DNA of 64,000 nucleotides, taken from contig NZ_QUAK01000239.1 in the NCBI RefSeq assembly GCF_003429565.1, positions 62,001-126,000 of the forward strand, given 5' to 3'. Positions 18,670 through 26,438 of this stretch are shown here, piece by piece. The notes beneath the pieces were generated by a model, which was not told where the DNA came from, made no database searches, and saw only the letters and a list, made by a program, of their open reading frames with translations. Positions within the stretch are counted from its first letter, which is position 1; every line of letters begins with the position of its first letter. The DNA comes from Streptomyces triticagri. Lineage in GTDB: Bacteria > Actinomycetota > Actinomycetes > Streptomycetales > Streptomycetaceae. The translations under genes were made by a program, and so were the position numbers.

Positions 18670-20106
18670 CTAAGAGCTGACCCTGGCGACCAGTACGCAG
18701 GCGTCGTCCGCCCGCTCGCTGTCTCCGAACTCCTCCACCACGGCACGTACGCAGTCCTGCGCGCTGCCGGCCTCGGCGAAACGAGGCGCCAGGTCGAGGA
18801 GCCGGCCGATCCCGCCGTCGTCGAGATGGCGTGGAGCCAGGCCGTCGGTGTGCAGCAACACGAGGTCGCCCGGCTCGAGTTGCTCCTCGGCCTGCTCGTA
18901 GCTGCTGCCGGAGGCGGCGCCGAGCAGCACGCCCGCGGGCGGCGTCAGCTCACGGCCCACCCCGTCCCGGAACACCATCGGGGCGGGGTGCCCGGCCTGC
19001 GCCCAGGACAAGGTGCGCCTGCCCGGGTGGTACCGGCAGCACACGGCGCTGCCCAGGGCCGGCTGGGCGGATGTGTCGAGCATCTGGTTCAGCCAGCCGA
19101 GCAGCGGACCCGGGCGCACTCCGGAGAACGCCATGCCGCGCAGCGCGCCGAGCACCATGGCCATTCCGGAGGTGACGGACACTCCGTGGCCGGTCAGATC
19201 GCCGACGCTCAACAGCGTCTCGCCGTCCGGCAGTTCGAGGGCGTCGTACCAGTCGCCACCGATCAGGGTCGCGCTCGCCGAAGGGAGGTAGTGCGCCGCG
19301 AGGTCGAGGGCGCCCGAGGTGTCGACCGGGACCTGCAGGGGGCTCTGCCACGGCGGCAGTACGGCTTCCTGCAGCTCGACCGCGAGCCGGTGCTCCGCGT
19401 GTGCGGTGTGCTGCCGGCGCTGGAGCGACTCCTGTGACTCGCGTACCGCGAGCTGGGTGCGGCGCAGTTCGCTGACGTCCCGCAGCACGGCCCACATCGA
19501 CGCGGTGCCGCCGCCCGCGTCGAGTACCGGCTCGCCCATCATGTGTACGGTCCGGGTGCCGCCGTCGGGTCGCGCGATGCGGAACTCGCCGTCGATGGGC
19601 CTGCCTTCGATCAGACAGTCCGTCACCATGGCGGTGAGCTGTGCCTGGTCCTCGGCGCAGACCACCGAGGGCAGTTCGTCGAGGGACAGTGCGGGGCTTC
19701 CGGGAGCGCGGCCCAGTATGTCGTAGAGCTCCGCGGACCAGGTGACCTCGTCGGTGAGGAGGTTCCACTCCGCGCTGCCGACCCGGCTCAGCAGGGACTC
19801 CTGCGGCGCGGCCGGTCCGGGGACGAGGCCGTCGGTCCGGCCGGGGTCCTTTGAGGCTTCCTCGCGGGCCGGAGCGCCGTGCCGCAGCTGGCCGAAGTGG
19901 CCGTCGATGTCGTCGAGTTGGTGCAGGGCGAGCTCGCACAGAGCGCGATACCAGCGGCCCTGCGGGTCGGTCTCGTCCTGGCCGGTGTCACGGCGCACCG
20001 CGTCGACCTCGGTGCGCAGGCGGCGCGTCTGTGTGATGAGTGCGTCGACCGTGCCGCGCTCGGGCGGCTGGGCGGCGGGGCGGTCCGCGAAGAGGGGGGA
20101 CGGCAT
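18670..20106 (-). CDS. PAS - PP2C (SpoIIE-type) serine phosphatase
   Basis: 478 residues. The ATG at 20106 is chosen because CGGAG lies 6 nt upstream; longer in-frame starts read through an AT-richer promoter region. A helical N-terminal region (about 1-120) is followed by a PAS domain (SAEWNLLTDEVTWSAELYDI, GEFRIARPDGGTRTVHMMGE) and a linker coiled coil (RESQESLQRRQHTAHAEHRL). The SpoIIE/PP2C domain then starts at about 265 (SASATLIGGDWYDALELPDG, VGDLTGHGVSVTSGMA, AQAGHPAPMVF, LLHTDGL), with metal-binding Asp residues in GGDW, GDLTGHG and near SERADDACVL. Such proteins dephosphorylate anti-anti-sigma factors in partner-switching pathways in response to a PAS-sensed signal. It is convergent with the NsdA-like gene, with only 22 bp between stops. 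The partner is not encoded nearby. Confidence 0.9.
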   Translation of the reverse strand: MPSPLFADRPAAQPPERGTVDALITQTRRLRTEVDAVRRDTGQDETDPQGRWYRALCELALHQLDDIDGHFGQLRHGAPAREEASKDPGRTDGLVPGPAAPQESLLSRVGSAEWNLLTDEVTWSAELYDILGRAPGSPALSLDELPSVVCAEDQAQLTAMVTDCLIEGRPIDGEFRIARPDGGTRTVHMMGEPVLDAGGGTASMWAVLRDVSELRRTQLAVRESQESLQRRQHTAHAEHRLAVELQEAVLPPWQSPLQVPVDTSGALDLAAHYLPSASATLIGGDWYDALELPDGETLLSVGDLTGHGVSVTSGMAMVLGALRGMAFSGVRPGPLLGWLNQMLDTSAQPALGSAVCCRYHPGRRTLSWAQAGHPAPMVFRDGVGRELTPPAGVLLGAASGSSYEQAEEQLEPGDLVLLHTDGLAPRHLDDGGIGRLLDLAPRFAEAGSAQDCVRAVVEEFGDSERADDACVLVARVSS

Positions 20107-20468
20107 CACGTACTCCGATACTGGCGCGGCACGACCAGGGCTGATGGAAGGACCGCTTATGACTGTTGCACAGCAGGCGATGCCCCGTAAGGGATTTGGC
20201 AATACCCGATCCGGTGGTGCCGTGGTCATATGCCCTCGGCCAGTCGGTGCAGCTCCCCTGCACAGCACTCTCTGCTCGGGTCTGCATCCGGGTTTGATGG
20301 GCACTCAACTGCCTTGAGTCGGAGTGGAGTTGACGCTTCCGCCACTCAGGCGGTCGGACGGCGGCGTGGCGCCCCTGCTGCGGCGTGCTCGGGGTGTTTG
20401 AGGTGTTCGAGGGAGGGCTTTCGAACTGCCATACTCCCCGGGCCGGGAACAGGGTGGGGAGGGATGCC
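20107..20468. other. Intergenic region between divergent genes, no gene seen
   Basis: This 362-bp stretch is less GC-rich than its surroundings and serves the phosphatase (leftwards) and a small membrane protein (rightwards). CATACT near 20430 is a possible -10 for the rightward gene and GTTGACG near 20331 a possible -35-like sequence. Reading frames here lack coding bias and ribosome sites. Confidence 0.5.
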
Positions 20469-20855
20469 GTGGGGGCGTGGGCCGTGGCGGCGGGAATCGG
20501 TGGTGATGTCATCGGCATGCTCGTCGTGGTGGTGATCGGAGGCGCGTTCATCTGTGCGGGACTGCTGTGGCGCGGCAGGATCCGGCAGCCCTTCGCTCCG
20601 GGCCGTGCCTGGAGCCACGAGATCCGGCTGCGGCAGCGCCGGTTGCGACAGGCGGCGGATCTCGCGATCAGCCGGGCGCGACGGGCGGCAGGGCCCGGCG
20701 AGCCGGCCGTCGTGCGGGTGGAGGAAGTGCGCCGTGTACTCGCCGAGCACTTCGGTCTGCCGGACGTACCGCGCCAGGTGGCCGCGGAGGCGCTGCGCCG
20801 GCGCTACGAGGCCGGCGGCTGCCACGCGGACTGCGTCACGGACGCCTTCGACTGA
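20469..20855 (+). CDS. Small membrane protein of unknown function
   Basis: 128 residues if the GTG at 20469 is used; GGGGAGGG lies 5 to 6 nt upstream, better than the ATG 28 codons earlier. One transmembrane helix near the N-terminus (IGMLVVVVIGGAFICAGLLW) is followed by a basic, Arg-rich, helical cytoplasmic domain (RQRRLRQAADLAISRARRAA, VEEVRRVLAEHFGLPDVPR) and a Cys-containing end (GGCHADCVTDAFD). I do not recognise the family. Third-position G/C bias is typical of real Streptomyces genes. It stands alone before a peptidase gene 98 bp on. Confidence 0.6.
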   Translation: MGAWAVAAGIGGDVIGMLVVVVIGGAFICAGLLWRGRIRQPFAPGRAWSHEIRLRQRRLRQAADLAISRARRAAGPGEPAVVRVEEVRRVLAEHFGLPDVPRQVAAEALRRRYEAGGCHADCVTDAFD

Positions 20856-20938
20856 CGCCCGCACGGCGGCCGATGCCCGTACGACGGCGGGGGAGGGCGA
20901 CCCGGAGGCGGGGGCGACCGGTCGACGGCCGCCGCGCG

Positions 20939-20944
20939 TAGACT
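20939..20944 (+). promoter_or_regulatory. Candidate -10 box for the D-aminopeptidase gene
   Basis: TAGACT lies 9 nt before the ATG at 20954, which has no Shine-Dalgarno sequence. This suggests a leaderless or very short-leader transcript. No matching -35 is evident. Confidence 0.35.
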
Positions 20945-20953
20945 CCCGCAGTC

Positions 20954-21781
20954 ATGAAGGTGCTCATCTCCGTGGACATGGAAGGAATCTCGGCCGTGGT
21001 GCACGGCACCGAGACCCGTCCGGACGGCTACGACTACCAGCGCGCACGGGCGGTGATGACCGCCGAGGCCAACGCCGCGGTCGCCGGCGTCCTCGATGCC
21101 GATCCCTCGGCCGAGGTCCTGGTCGCCGACTCCCACGGCCCGTTCCGCAATCTGCTGCCCGAGGACCTCGACCGGCGAGCCCGGCTGGTTCGCGGAAAGC
21201 CCCGGCCGCTCGGCATGCTCGGCAGCCTGGACCGCGAGACGGACGCCGTCCTGTGCGTCGGCTACCACGCGCGAGCCGGGAGCGGTGCGGCCGTCCTCGC
21301 ACACACCATGAACGGCGAACTGCTCGACGTACGGATCGACGGCCGGCCGCTCGGCGAGATCGGCCTCAATGCGGCCATGGCCGGGGAGTTCGCCGCCCCC
21401 GTGGTCCTGCTCGCCGGCGACGACGCGGCCTGCCGCGAGTTCTCGGAGCTGGTGCCGGACGGGACCGCGGTGGCGGTGAAAGAGGCGCTCGGCCGGACCG
21501 CGGCCGTCGCCCTGCACCCCGAAGAGGCCCGCGAGCTTCTGCGTTCGGCCGCTGCCCGGGCAGTGTCCCGGCGCGCCGAGGTCGCGCCGTTCGTGCTGCC
21601 CGGACCGCTCCGGGTCGAGGTGGACCTGGCGAGTCCCACCACGATCGACCTGGCGACCCTGGTGCCGGGCGTGGAGTCCCGTACCGGGGGACGGACCGTC
21701 GCGTTCACCGCGCAGACCTTCGCCGACGCGTACAAACTGCTGCTCCTGCTCGCCCAACTGTCCACGATCCGGCCCGTCTGA
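20954..21781 (+). CDS. M55 family D-aminopeptidase (DppA-like)
   Basis: 275 residues. The family start block MKVLISVDMEGISAVV carries Asp8 and Glu10, which bind zinc in DppA; further conserved pieces are VADSHGPFRNLLPE, LCVGYHARAGSGAAVLAHTMNG (metal and catalytic His region) and GEIGLNAAMAGEF. DppA-type enzymes form decameric rings that release N-terminal D-residues such as D-Ala from short peptides, useful in recycling wall peptides. No signal peptide is present, so it acts in the cytoplasm. It is a single gene followed by an acetyltransferase 109 bp on, which has its own promoter-like region. Confidence 0.9.
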   Translation: MKVLISVDMEGISAVVHGTETRPDGYDYQRARAVMTAEANAAVAGVLDADPSAEVLVADSHGPFRNLLPEDLDRRARLVRGKPRPLGMLGSLDRETDAVLCVGYHARAGSGAAVLAHTMNGELLDVRIDGRPLGEIGLNAAMAGEFAAPVVLLAGDDAACREFSELVPDGTAVAVKEALGRTAAVALHPEEARELLRSAAARAVSRRAEVAPFVLPGPLRVEVDLASPTTIDLATLVPGVESRTGGRTVAFTAQTFADAYKLLLLLAQLSTIRPV

Positions 21782-21860
21782 CGCGAGTACGGGGACGGAG
21801 GCTGGAGCAGGGCCTCGAGCGCGGTACTCCGCGTACGGGCTTCGATGAAAACTCCTCGCG

Positions 21861-21884
21861 GTCACCCACGGGGTGACGTAGCGT
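21861..21884 (+). promoter_or_regulatory. Operator-like palindrome and leaderless -10 before an acetyltransferase gene
   Basis: A perfect inverted repeat GTCACCC-ACG-GGGTGAC (21861-21877) is followed directly by TAGCGT (21879-21884), which ends 6 nt before the ATG at 21891. The dyad occupies the place expected of the -35 to -10 spacer, so a bound repressor would block the promoter. Confidence 0.5.
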
Positions 21885-21890
21885 CACGGG

Positions 21891-22376
21891 ATGCCTGAAC
21901 TGCAGCGTCTGCGTCTCGAGCACGCCCGGGAACTGCTCGCCTTCGAACGTGAGAACCGGGCCTATTTCGCCGCCTCCGTCCCCGACCGGGGTGACGCGTT
22001 CTTCGCGGAGTTCGACGACCGCCTGCGGGCGCTGCTCGCCGAACAGGACGCGGGCGTCTGCCACTTCCACGTCCTGGTCGACGAGGACAAGTCCGTCGTC
22101 GGCCGGCTCAATCTCGTCGATGTGACGGACGGTGCGGCCGAACTCGGCTATCGCATCGCGCAGCGGGCGGCCGGCCGCGGTCTGGCCACCGCCGCCGTCC
22201 GCACCGCCTGCGAGCTGGCCCGCACGGACTACGGCCTGCGCGAACTGCACGCGCAGACGACGCTGGACAACGACGGCTCGCTCGCGGTGCTCGCCCGCAC
22301 CGGATTCCGGCCCGCGGGCGATCTGACGCTCGACGGCCGTCCCGGCCGACGCTTCCTGCGGGACCTCGCGGCCTGA
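21891..22376 (+). CDS. GNAT family N-acetyltransferase
   Basis: 161 residues; no ribosome site, but TAGCGT 6 nt upstream fits leaderless expression. It has the GNAT fold of the RimJ/RimL subgroup: a substrate-side N-terminal half (RLRLEHARELLAFERENRAY), central strand VVGRLNLVDVTDGAAELGYR and the acetyl-CoA pyrophosphate loop QRAAGRGLATAAVR (R-x-x-G-x-G/A), ending in TLDNDGSLAVLARTGFRPAG. It transfers acetyl groups to an N-terminus or small amine; the substrate cannot be read from sequence. A palindromic operator precedes it. Confidence 0.9.
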   Translation: MPELQRLRLEHARELLAFERENRAYFAASVPDRGDAFFAEFDDRLRALLAEQDAGVCHFHVLVDEDKSVVGRLNLVDVTDGAAELGYRIAQRAAGRGLATAAVRTACELARTDYGLRELHAQTTLDNDGSLAVLARTGFRPAGDLTLDGRPGRRFLRDLAA

Positions 22377-22410
22377 CCGCCGGCGCCGCGCGTCCCCCTG
22401 AGGCTCGCGC

Positions 22411-22467
22411 TTGACGTGCAGCCTGCTGGCTGCCTATCGTTTTTATGCAGCCGGCAGGCTGCACGTC
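22411..22467 (+). promoter_or_regulatory. Promoter embedded in a double palindromic operator for the ArsR-SRPBCC gene
   Basis: TTGACG (22411-22416) and TATCGT (22435-22440) are 18 bp apart. The 16-bp dyad GCAGCC-N4-GGCTGC occurs twice, at 22418-22433 and 22447-22462, flanking the -10 box, and the two together form a larger inverted repeat (22413-22433 against 22447-22467, 20 of 21 matches). This is the layout of an autoregulated ArsR-type repressor. Confidence 0.75.
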
Positions 22468-22488
22468 GCAGATCGTGAGGGCGACCGC

Positions 22489-23295
22489 ATGGATGCGATC
22501 TTCAAGGCACTGGCCGATCCGGCCCGGCGCAGACTCCTGGACAGTCTGAACGCCCGCAACGGCCAGAGCCTGCGCGAGTTGTGCGCCGGCCTGGACATGG
22601 CGCGCCAGTCCGTCAGCAAGCATCTGGCGGTCCTGGAGGCCGCCCGCCTGGTCACCGTCGTCCGGCGGGGCAGAGAGAAGCTGCACTATCTCGACGCCGA
22701 GCCGATCAACGCCGTCGCCGAGCGCTGGATCAGCCGCTACGACCGCGGCCGGGCCGAGACACTCGCCGATCTGAAACGAGCATTGGAGGAGGGCACTCCC
22801 ATGGACAGCAGCGCGTTCGTCTACACCACCTACATCAGGACCACGCCGGAGCGCCTCTGGCAGGCGCTCACCGACCCGGCGTTCACCCGACGCTACTGGG
22901 GCCTCGAATTCGCCACGGACTGGACTCCCGGGGCCGCCATGGCCTGGCGGCAGGCCGGTGCATCGATCGAGGACCCGGCGCAGATCGTGCTGGAGTCCGA
23001 CCCGTTTCGCCGCCTCGCCTACACCTGGCACACCTTCACACCCGAGTGGGCGGAGGCGGCAGGGGTGGACGAGGGGACTCTGGCGGCCATCAGGGACGAG
23101 CCGCGCTCGAAGGTGTCCTTCGACCTGGAACCGCACGACGGCATGGTCAAGTTGACCGTCGTGCACGACGGCTTCGAGCCGGGCAGCACGGTGCGCGGCA
23201 TGATCGACGAAGGCTGGCCGTCCCTGCTGTCCGGCCTGAAGACGCTCCTCGAGACGGGGGAGCCGCTGCCCGAGCCCTCACCCGGCGCGAGCTGA
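22489..23295 (+). CDS. ArsR-type regulator fused to an SRPBCC (AHSA1-like) domain
   Basis: 268 residues from the ATG at 22489 (GAGGG upstream). Residues 1-95 are a winged helix of the ArsR family (FKALADPARRRLLDSLNARN, LDMARQSVSKHLAVLEAARL, RRGREKLHYLDAEPIN) without obvious metal-binding cysteines. From about residue 105 the protein is an SRPBCC/AHSA1 hydrophobic-cavity domain (SAFVYTTYIRTTPERLWQAL, RRYWGLEFATDWTPGAAM). In many genomes these are two genes; here they are in one frame. Codon 105 is an ATG with GGAGGAGGG 7 nt upstream, so the SRPBCC part may also be made alone. It likely senses a small hydrophobic ligand and represses its own promoter through the double operator. Confidence 0.88.
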   Translation: MDAIFKALADPARRRLLDSLNARNGQSLRELCAGLDMARQSVSKHLAVLEAARLVTVVRRGREKLHYLDAEPINAVAERWISRYDRGRAETLADLKRALEEGTPMDSSAFVYTTYIRTTPERLWQALTDPAFTRRYWGLEFATDWTPGAAMAWRQAGASIEDPAQIVLESDPFRRLAYTWHTFTPEWAEAAGVDEGTLAAIRDEPRSKVSFDLEPHDGMVKLTVVHDGFEPGSTVRGMIDEGWPSLLSGLKTLLETGEPLPEPSPGAS

Positions 23296-23311
23296 GCCGG
23301 CCGCGCGGCGC

Positions 23312-23794
23312 TCAGTCGGTACGGCCGTGCAGGCGCCGGTGCAACGTCCGTACCTCGGCGGCCAGTTCCGGGACCGGGCCCTCGACGGGCAGTCCGGGTA
23401 CCAGGTCACGGATCGGAAGCGTACGCACCGGCGGCGCCGGCACACCGAGCTCCGCCAGCCAACCGCCCAGCTGCTCCGAGGAGCTGGCGTAGACGATCCG
23501 GCCCAGACCCACCCAGCCGTGCGCCGTCGCGCACATCGGACAGTGCTCGGTGGAGGTGTACACGGTCGCGGCCGCGCGCTCCTCCGGGCCGAGCCGGCCC
23601 GCCGACCAGCGGGCCAGTTCGAACTCGGGGTGCCGGGTGTGATCACCGGAGCCGACCCGGTTGCGGTCCTCTGCCAGTACGGTGCCGTCCCCGGCCACCA
23701 GGACCGATCCGAACGGTTCGTCGCCCGCCTCGAGCGCCTCGGCGGCAAGCTCGACAGCGCGGCGCAGATGCCCCAGATCGACGTCGTTCAGCAC
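23312..23794 (-). CDS. Nucleoside/cytidine deaminase-family protein
   Basis: 160 residues from a GTG at 23794 with GAGGAGG 5 to 6 nt upstream. It has the CDA zinc site: the His-x-Glu motif in RHPEFELARW and the P-C-x-x-C motif in TEHCPMCATAHG, which together bind zinc and activate water. The family includes guanine deaminase, tRNA adenosine deaminase and related small-molecule deaminases; the middle of the protein (EPFGSVLVAGDGTVLAEDRN) is most like the guanine/cytosine group. It acts in the cytoplasm, in purine/pyrimidine salvage or detoxification. It is convergent with the ArsR-SRPBCC gene, 16 bp between stops. Confidence 0.88.
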   Translation of the reverse strand: MLNDVDLGHLRRAVELAAEALEAGDEPFGSVLVAGDGTVLAEDRNRVGSGDHTRHPEFELARWSAGRLGPEERAAATVYTSTEHCPMCATAHGWVGLGRIVYASSSEQLGGWLAELGVPAPPVRTLPIRDLVPGLPVEGPVPELAAEVRTLHRRLHGRTD

Positions 23795-23968
23795 GGCTTC
23801 CTCCTCGATCTTGAGTCCGATGCGAATCGTACGTCCGATACCGGGCGCGACGCCGACCGCCCAGCGGTGGGTGGCCGGATGGCCGGATGGCTGGGGTGTC
23901 AACGGCGGACTGCGGCATTCGAGTGGTCCGAGCGCCGCTGCGCAACCGGCGCGGGACGGCGGTGCCTC

Positions 23969-24004
23969 TCAGCGCACGTACCGCCATTCAGCGCACGTAC
24001 CACC
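23969..24004 (+). repeat. Two 17-bp direct repeats upstream of a small gene
   Basis: TCAGCGCACGTACCGCC (23969) and a copy with one change (23988) stand 19 bp apart just before the ribosome site of the 79-residue protein. They may be operator half-sites or a local duplication. Confidence 0.4.
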
Positions 24005-24023
24005 GTCCGCATCAGGAGTCGCC

Positions 24024-24263
24024 ATGTCCACCCCCGCATACGCGTCCACGCTGCCGCTGACCGTGCCTGACCCCGCGCAGCGGCTCGAGGTCCGGATCAG
24101 CCCGCAGGACCGCAGGCGGCTCGAGCTGCATGCGGTGCTCACCGCGGCCGGAATCGCACCGCTGCCCGGCGATCTGGAGGCCATCGAGGCGCTGTCCCGG
24201 CTGGACGCCCGCGTCAACGCGGCCGTGCAGCGCTGGATCACCGGATCCCTCCTCGGCGGCTGA
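24024..24263 (+). CDS. Small hypothetical protein
   Basis: 79 residues; ATG with AGGAG 6 nt upstream and normal codon bias, so it is probably real. The protein is soluble and largely helical (SPQDRRRLELHAVLTAAGIA, LEAIEALSRLDARVNAAVQR), with no cysteines or recognisable motif. I do not recognise the family. It is convergent with the hydroxy-acid oxidase gene 34 bp away and stands alone, preceded by two direct repeats that may regulate it. Confidence 0.6.
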   Translation: MSTPAYASTLPLTVPDPAQRLEVRISPQDRRRLELHAVLTAAGIAPLPGDLEAIEALSRLDARVNAAVQRWITGSLLGG

Positions 24264-24297
24264 CGAACTCGCCGGCTGCCGCCCGCCGTTGCCGCCG

Positions 24298-25467
24298 CTA
24301 CCGCAGTACGCGCCGCAGGGCGTCCGGGGTGAGATCGCCGAGCGTCGGATATCCGTCCACGGCCATGATCAGATCGGCCTCGGCGAGCAGCGTCCGCAGG
24401 ACGTGGACCACTCCGTCCGTACCGCCGAGCGCGAGCCCGTGCACATACGGCCGCCCCACGCCGACGGCAGTCGCGCCCAGCGCGAGCGCCTTGACCACAT
24501 CGGCACCGCTGCGGACACCCGAGTCGAAGAGCACGGGCAGTTCGCCGGCGGCGTCGACCACCGCGGGGAGCGCGTCCAGCGCCGGCAGACCGCCGTTGGC
24601 CTGCCGTCCGCCGTGGTTGGAGCAGTAGATGCCGTCCACGCCGCCGTCCTTGGCGCGGCGGACGTCGTCCGGGTGCTGCAGCCCCTTGACGATCAGCGGC
24701 AGCTCCGTGAGGGACCGCAGCCACGGCAGATCGTCCCAGGTGAGGGGATTGCCGAAGACGCTCACCCAGCGCAGGATCGCGGCTCCCGGGTCCTCCTCCA
24801 CGGGCGCGTCGAGCAGGCCACGGAACACCGGGTCCGAGAAGTAGTTGGCCAGGCAATGGCCGCGCAGCTGCGGGAAGTTGGAGGTCGCCAGGTCCCGCGG
24901 GCGCCAGCCGGTGATCCAGGTGTCGAGGGTGACCACGATGCCCCGGAATCCGGCCGCCTCGGCCCGGCGGACCAGGCTCGCGGCCAGGTCGCGGTCCGTC
25001 GGTGTGTACAGCTGGAAGAAGCCCGGTGTGTCACCGAGTTCCGGGGCCACCTGCTCCAGCGGATCCACCGACAGGGTCGAGGCGACCATGGGGGCACCGG
25101 TGCGTGCCGCGGCCCGCGCCGTCGCCAGATCGCCGTGACCGTCCTGGGCGCAGATGCCGAGGACGCCCACGGGCGCCATGAACAACGGCGAGGGCAGGTG
25201 CATCCCGAACAGGTCGACGGACAGGTCGCGTTCGACGGCGCCGACGAACATCCGGGGCACCAGGCCCCACCCGTCGAAGGCCCGCGCATTCGCGTCCTGG
25301 GTGCGCTCGTCACCGGCGCCGCCCGCCACGTAGGACCAGACCGACGGCGGCATCGCCGCCTCGGCCCGCGACGCCAGTTCGGCAGCGGTCATCGGGTACT
25401 TCGGTACGACGCCGCCGAGGCCCTCGAAGTAGATCTCGTTCTGGTAGCCGCCGAACGCCTCGCTCAT
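24298..25467 (-). CDS. FMN-dependent alpha-hydroxy-acid oxidase, lactate 2-monooxygenase type
   Basis: 389 residues from the ATG at 25467, which has a G-rich ribosome site; in-frame sequence further upstream overlaps the divergent promoter. The FMN-binding TIM barrel shows ATARAAARTGAPMVASTLS, LVVRRAEAAGFRGIVVTLDT-type blocks, LPLIVKGLQHPDD (catalytic Lys) and the active-site SNHGGRQANGG with the His base. The Ala-Asn after GGRQ and the length (lactate monooxygenase of mycobacteria is about 394 residues) favour lactate 2-monooxygenase, which turns L-lactate into acetate, CO2 and water, over LldD or glycolate oxidase. It is divergent from a flavin-binding PPOX-type gene 175 bp away. Confidence 0.87.
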   Translation of the reverse strand: MSEAFGGYQNEIYFEGLGGVVPKYPMTAAELASRAEAAMPPSVWSYVAGGAGDERTQDANARAFDGWGLVPRMFVGAVERDLSVDLFGMHLPSPLFMAPVGVLGICAQDGHGDLATARAAARTGAPMVASTLSVDPLEQVAPELGDTPGFFQLYTPTDRDLAASLVRRAEAAGFRGIVVTLDTWITGWRPRDLATSNFPQLRGHCLANYFSDPVFRGLLDAPVEEDPGAAILRWVSVFGNPLTWDDLPWLRSLTELPLIVKGLQHPDDVRRAKDGGVDGIYCSNHGGRQANGGLPALDALPAVVDAAGELPVLFDSGVRSGADVVKALALGATAVGVGRPYVHGLALGGTDGVVHVLRTLLAEADLIMAVDGYPTLGDLTPDALRRVLR

Positions 25468-25642
25468 CGGCAAACCGCCCCTTCCGCACCGCGGTGACGC
25501 CGCCCTGACCTCACAAGATCGAAACGTACCGTGCGGACCATCGGCCGGAACAGGTCCGGGAGGGCTCCGTATGCCGCTCGCTGCGCCGTCACCGGCGACC
25601 GGATGCCGGAATTTCCCTGTGGGGCAGGGTGGTTGGCAGGGC

Positions 25643-26101
25643 ATGACCAACACCCCGGGCCCGCGCGCCCTCACCGACGGCGAACTCTCCGCGCTCCTCG
25701 CCGAGCAGCAGTTCGGCATCCTCGCCACGCAGAAGCGCAACGGCCGGCCGCATCTCGCCACGGTGGTGTACCGCTGGGACGCGGCCACACGGACGGTGCG
25801 CGTCTCGACGACCGCGGACCGCGCCAAGCCCAAGCAGCTGGCCCGGGACGGGAACGCGGCGATCCACGTCCAGGGCCCCGACGTCTGGACGTTCGCGGTC
25901 GCCGAGGGCGAGGCGGAGGTCTCGGCCGTGACCACGGAGCCGGGCGACGAGGTCGGACGGGAGCTGCTCGCGCTGCTGCCCGTGGACGCCAGGCCCGACG
26001 ACCCGACGGAGTTCTGGGAGCAGCAGATCGCGGAGCGCCGCGTGGTGATCCGCCTGAAGGTGGACCGGCTCTACGGGACGGCGCTCGACTTCACCTCGTG
26101 A
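25643..26101 (+). CDS. PPOX-class F420/flavin-dependent protein
   Basis: 152 residues from the ATG at 25643 (GGCAGGG upstream). It is a split-barrel flavin-binding protein of the pyridoxamine-5'-phosphate-oxidase-like superfamily: LLAEQQFGILATQKRNGRPH, VVYRWDAATRTVRVSTTADR and KPKQLARDGNAAIHVQGPD are typical of the actinobacterial PPOX-class, many members of which use cofactor F420. It would reduce a small molecule in the cytoplasm. The divergent arrangement with the FMN hydroxy-acid oxidase suggests a shared control region, but no operator is obvious. Confidence 0.88.
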   Translation: MTNTPGPRALTDGELSALLAEQQFGILATQKRNGRPHLATVVYRWDAATRTVRVSTTADRAKPKQLARDGNAAIHVQGPDVWTFAVAEGEAEVSAVTTEPGDEVGRELLALLPVDARPDDPTEFWEQQIAERRVVIRLKVDRLYGTALDFTS

Positions 26102-26438
26102 GGCCGGCCTCGCGTCCTGACACCGGCTTCGCGTCCTGAGGCAGGCAGGCGGGCGATGGGACCCGGCCAAACCCCGTGCGAGACGGCCGGGGCGGGAGCG
26201 GCCTCTGGAGCCGTGGATTCCGCCCGGATCCGTGATGCACGCGATCCGCGTGGGGCAGAGGCCGACCGTGCCGCGGAACGGCTGGTCAGCGGCGGTCGGG
26301 GTCCCGCTGCAGGATGCCGGTGCGGCGTACGGCGACGGACTTCCCGATCACGCCCCGGTACCGCTCGCGTGCGCCCGGTGACCAGGGTCGGGTGTCGGCC
26401 ATATCCAGCGATGCATATGCCTCGGTCAGCGCCGCTCG
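26102..26438. other. Intergenic region with one doubtful small reading frame
   Basis: This 337-bp stretch separates two plus-strand genes. Apart from the possible 38-residue minus-strand gene at 26286-26402, I see no gene, hairpin or repeat. Confidence 0.4.
26286..26402 (-). CDS. Possible 38-residue basic protein
   Basis: ATG at 26402 gives MADTRPWSPGARERYRG and then a basic tail ending RDPDRR. Third positions are G or C in almost every codon, as in real genes of this genome. There is no strong ribosome site (GCTGGA only) and no recognised family. It may be a small protein gene or chance. Confidence 0.3.
   Translation of the reverse strand: MADTRPWSPGARERYRGVIGKSVAVRRTGILQRDPDRR

Noticed and set aside
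20230..20535. Plus-strand frame of 101 codons before the small membrane protein
   Set aside because: Ser/Gly-rich, no ribosome site and poor third-position bias; the membrane protein frame at 20469 is better supported.
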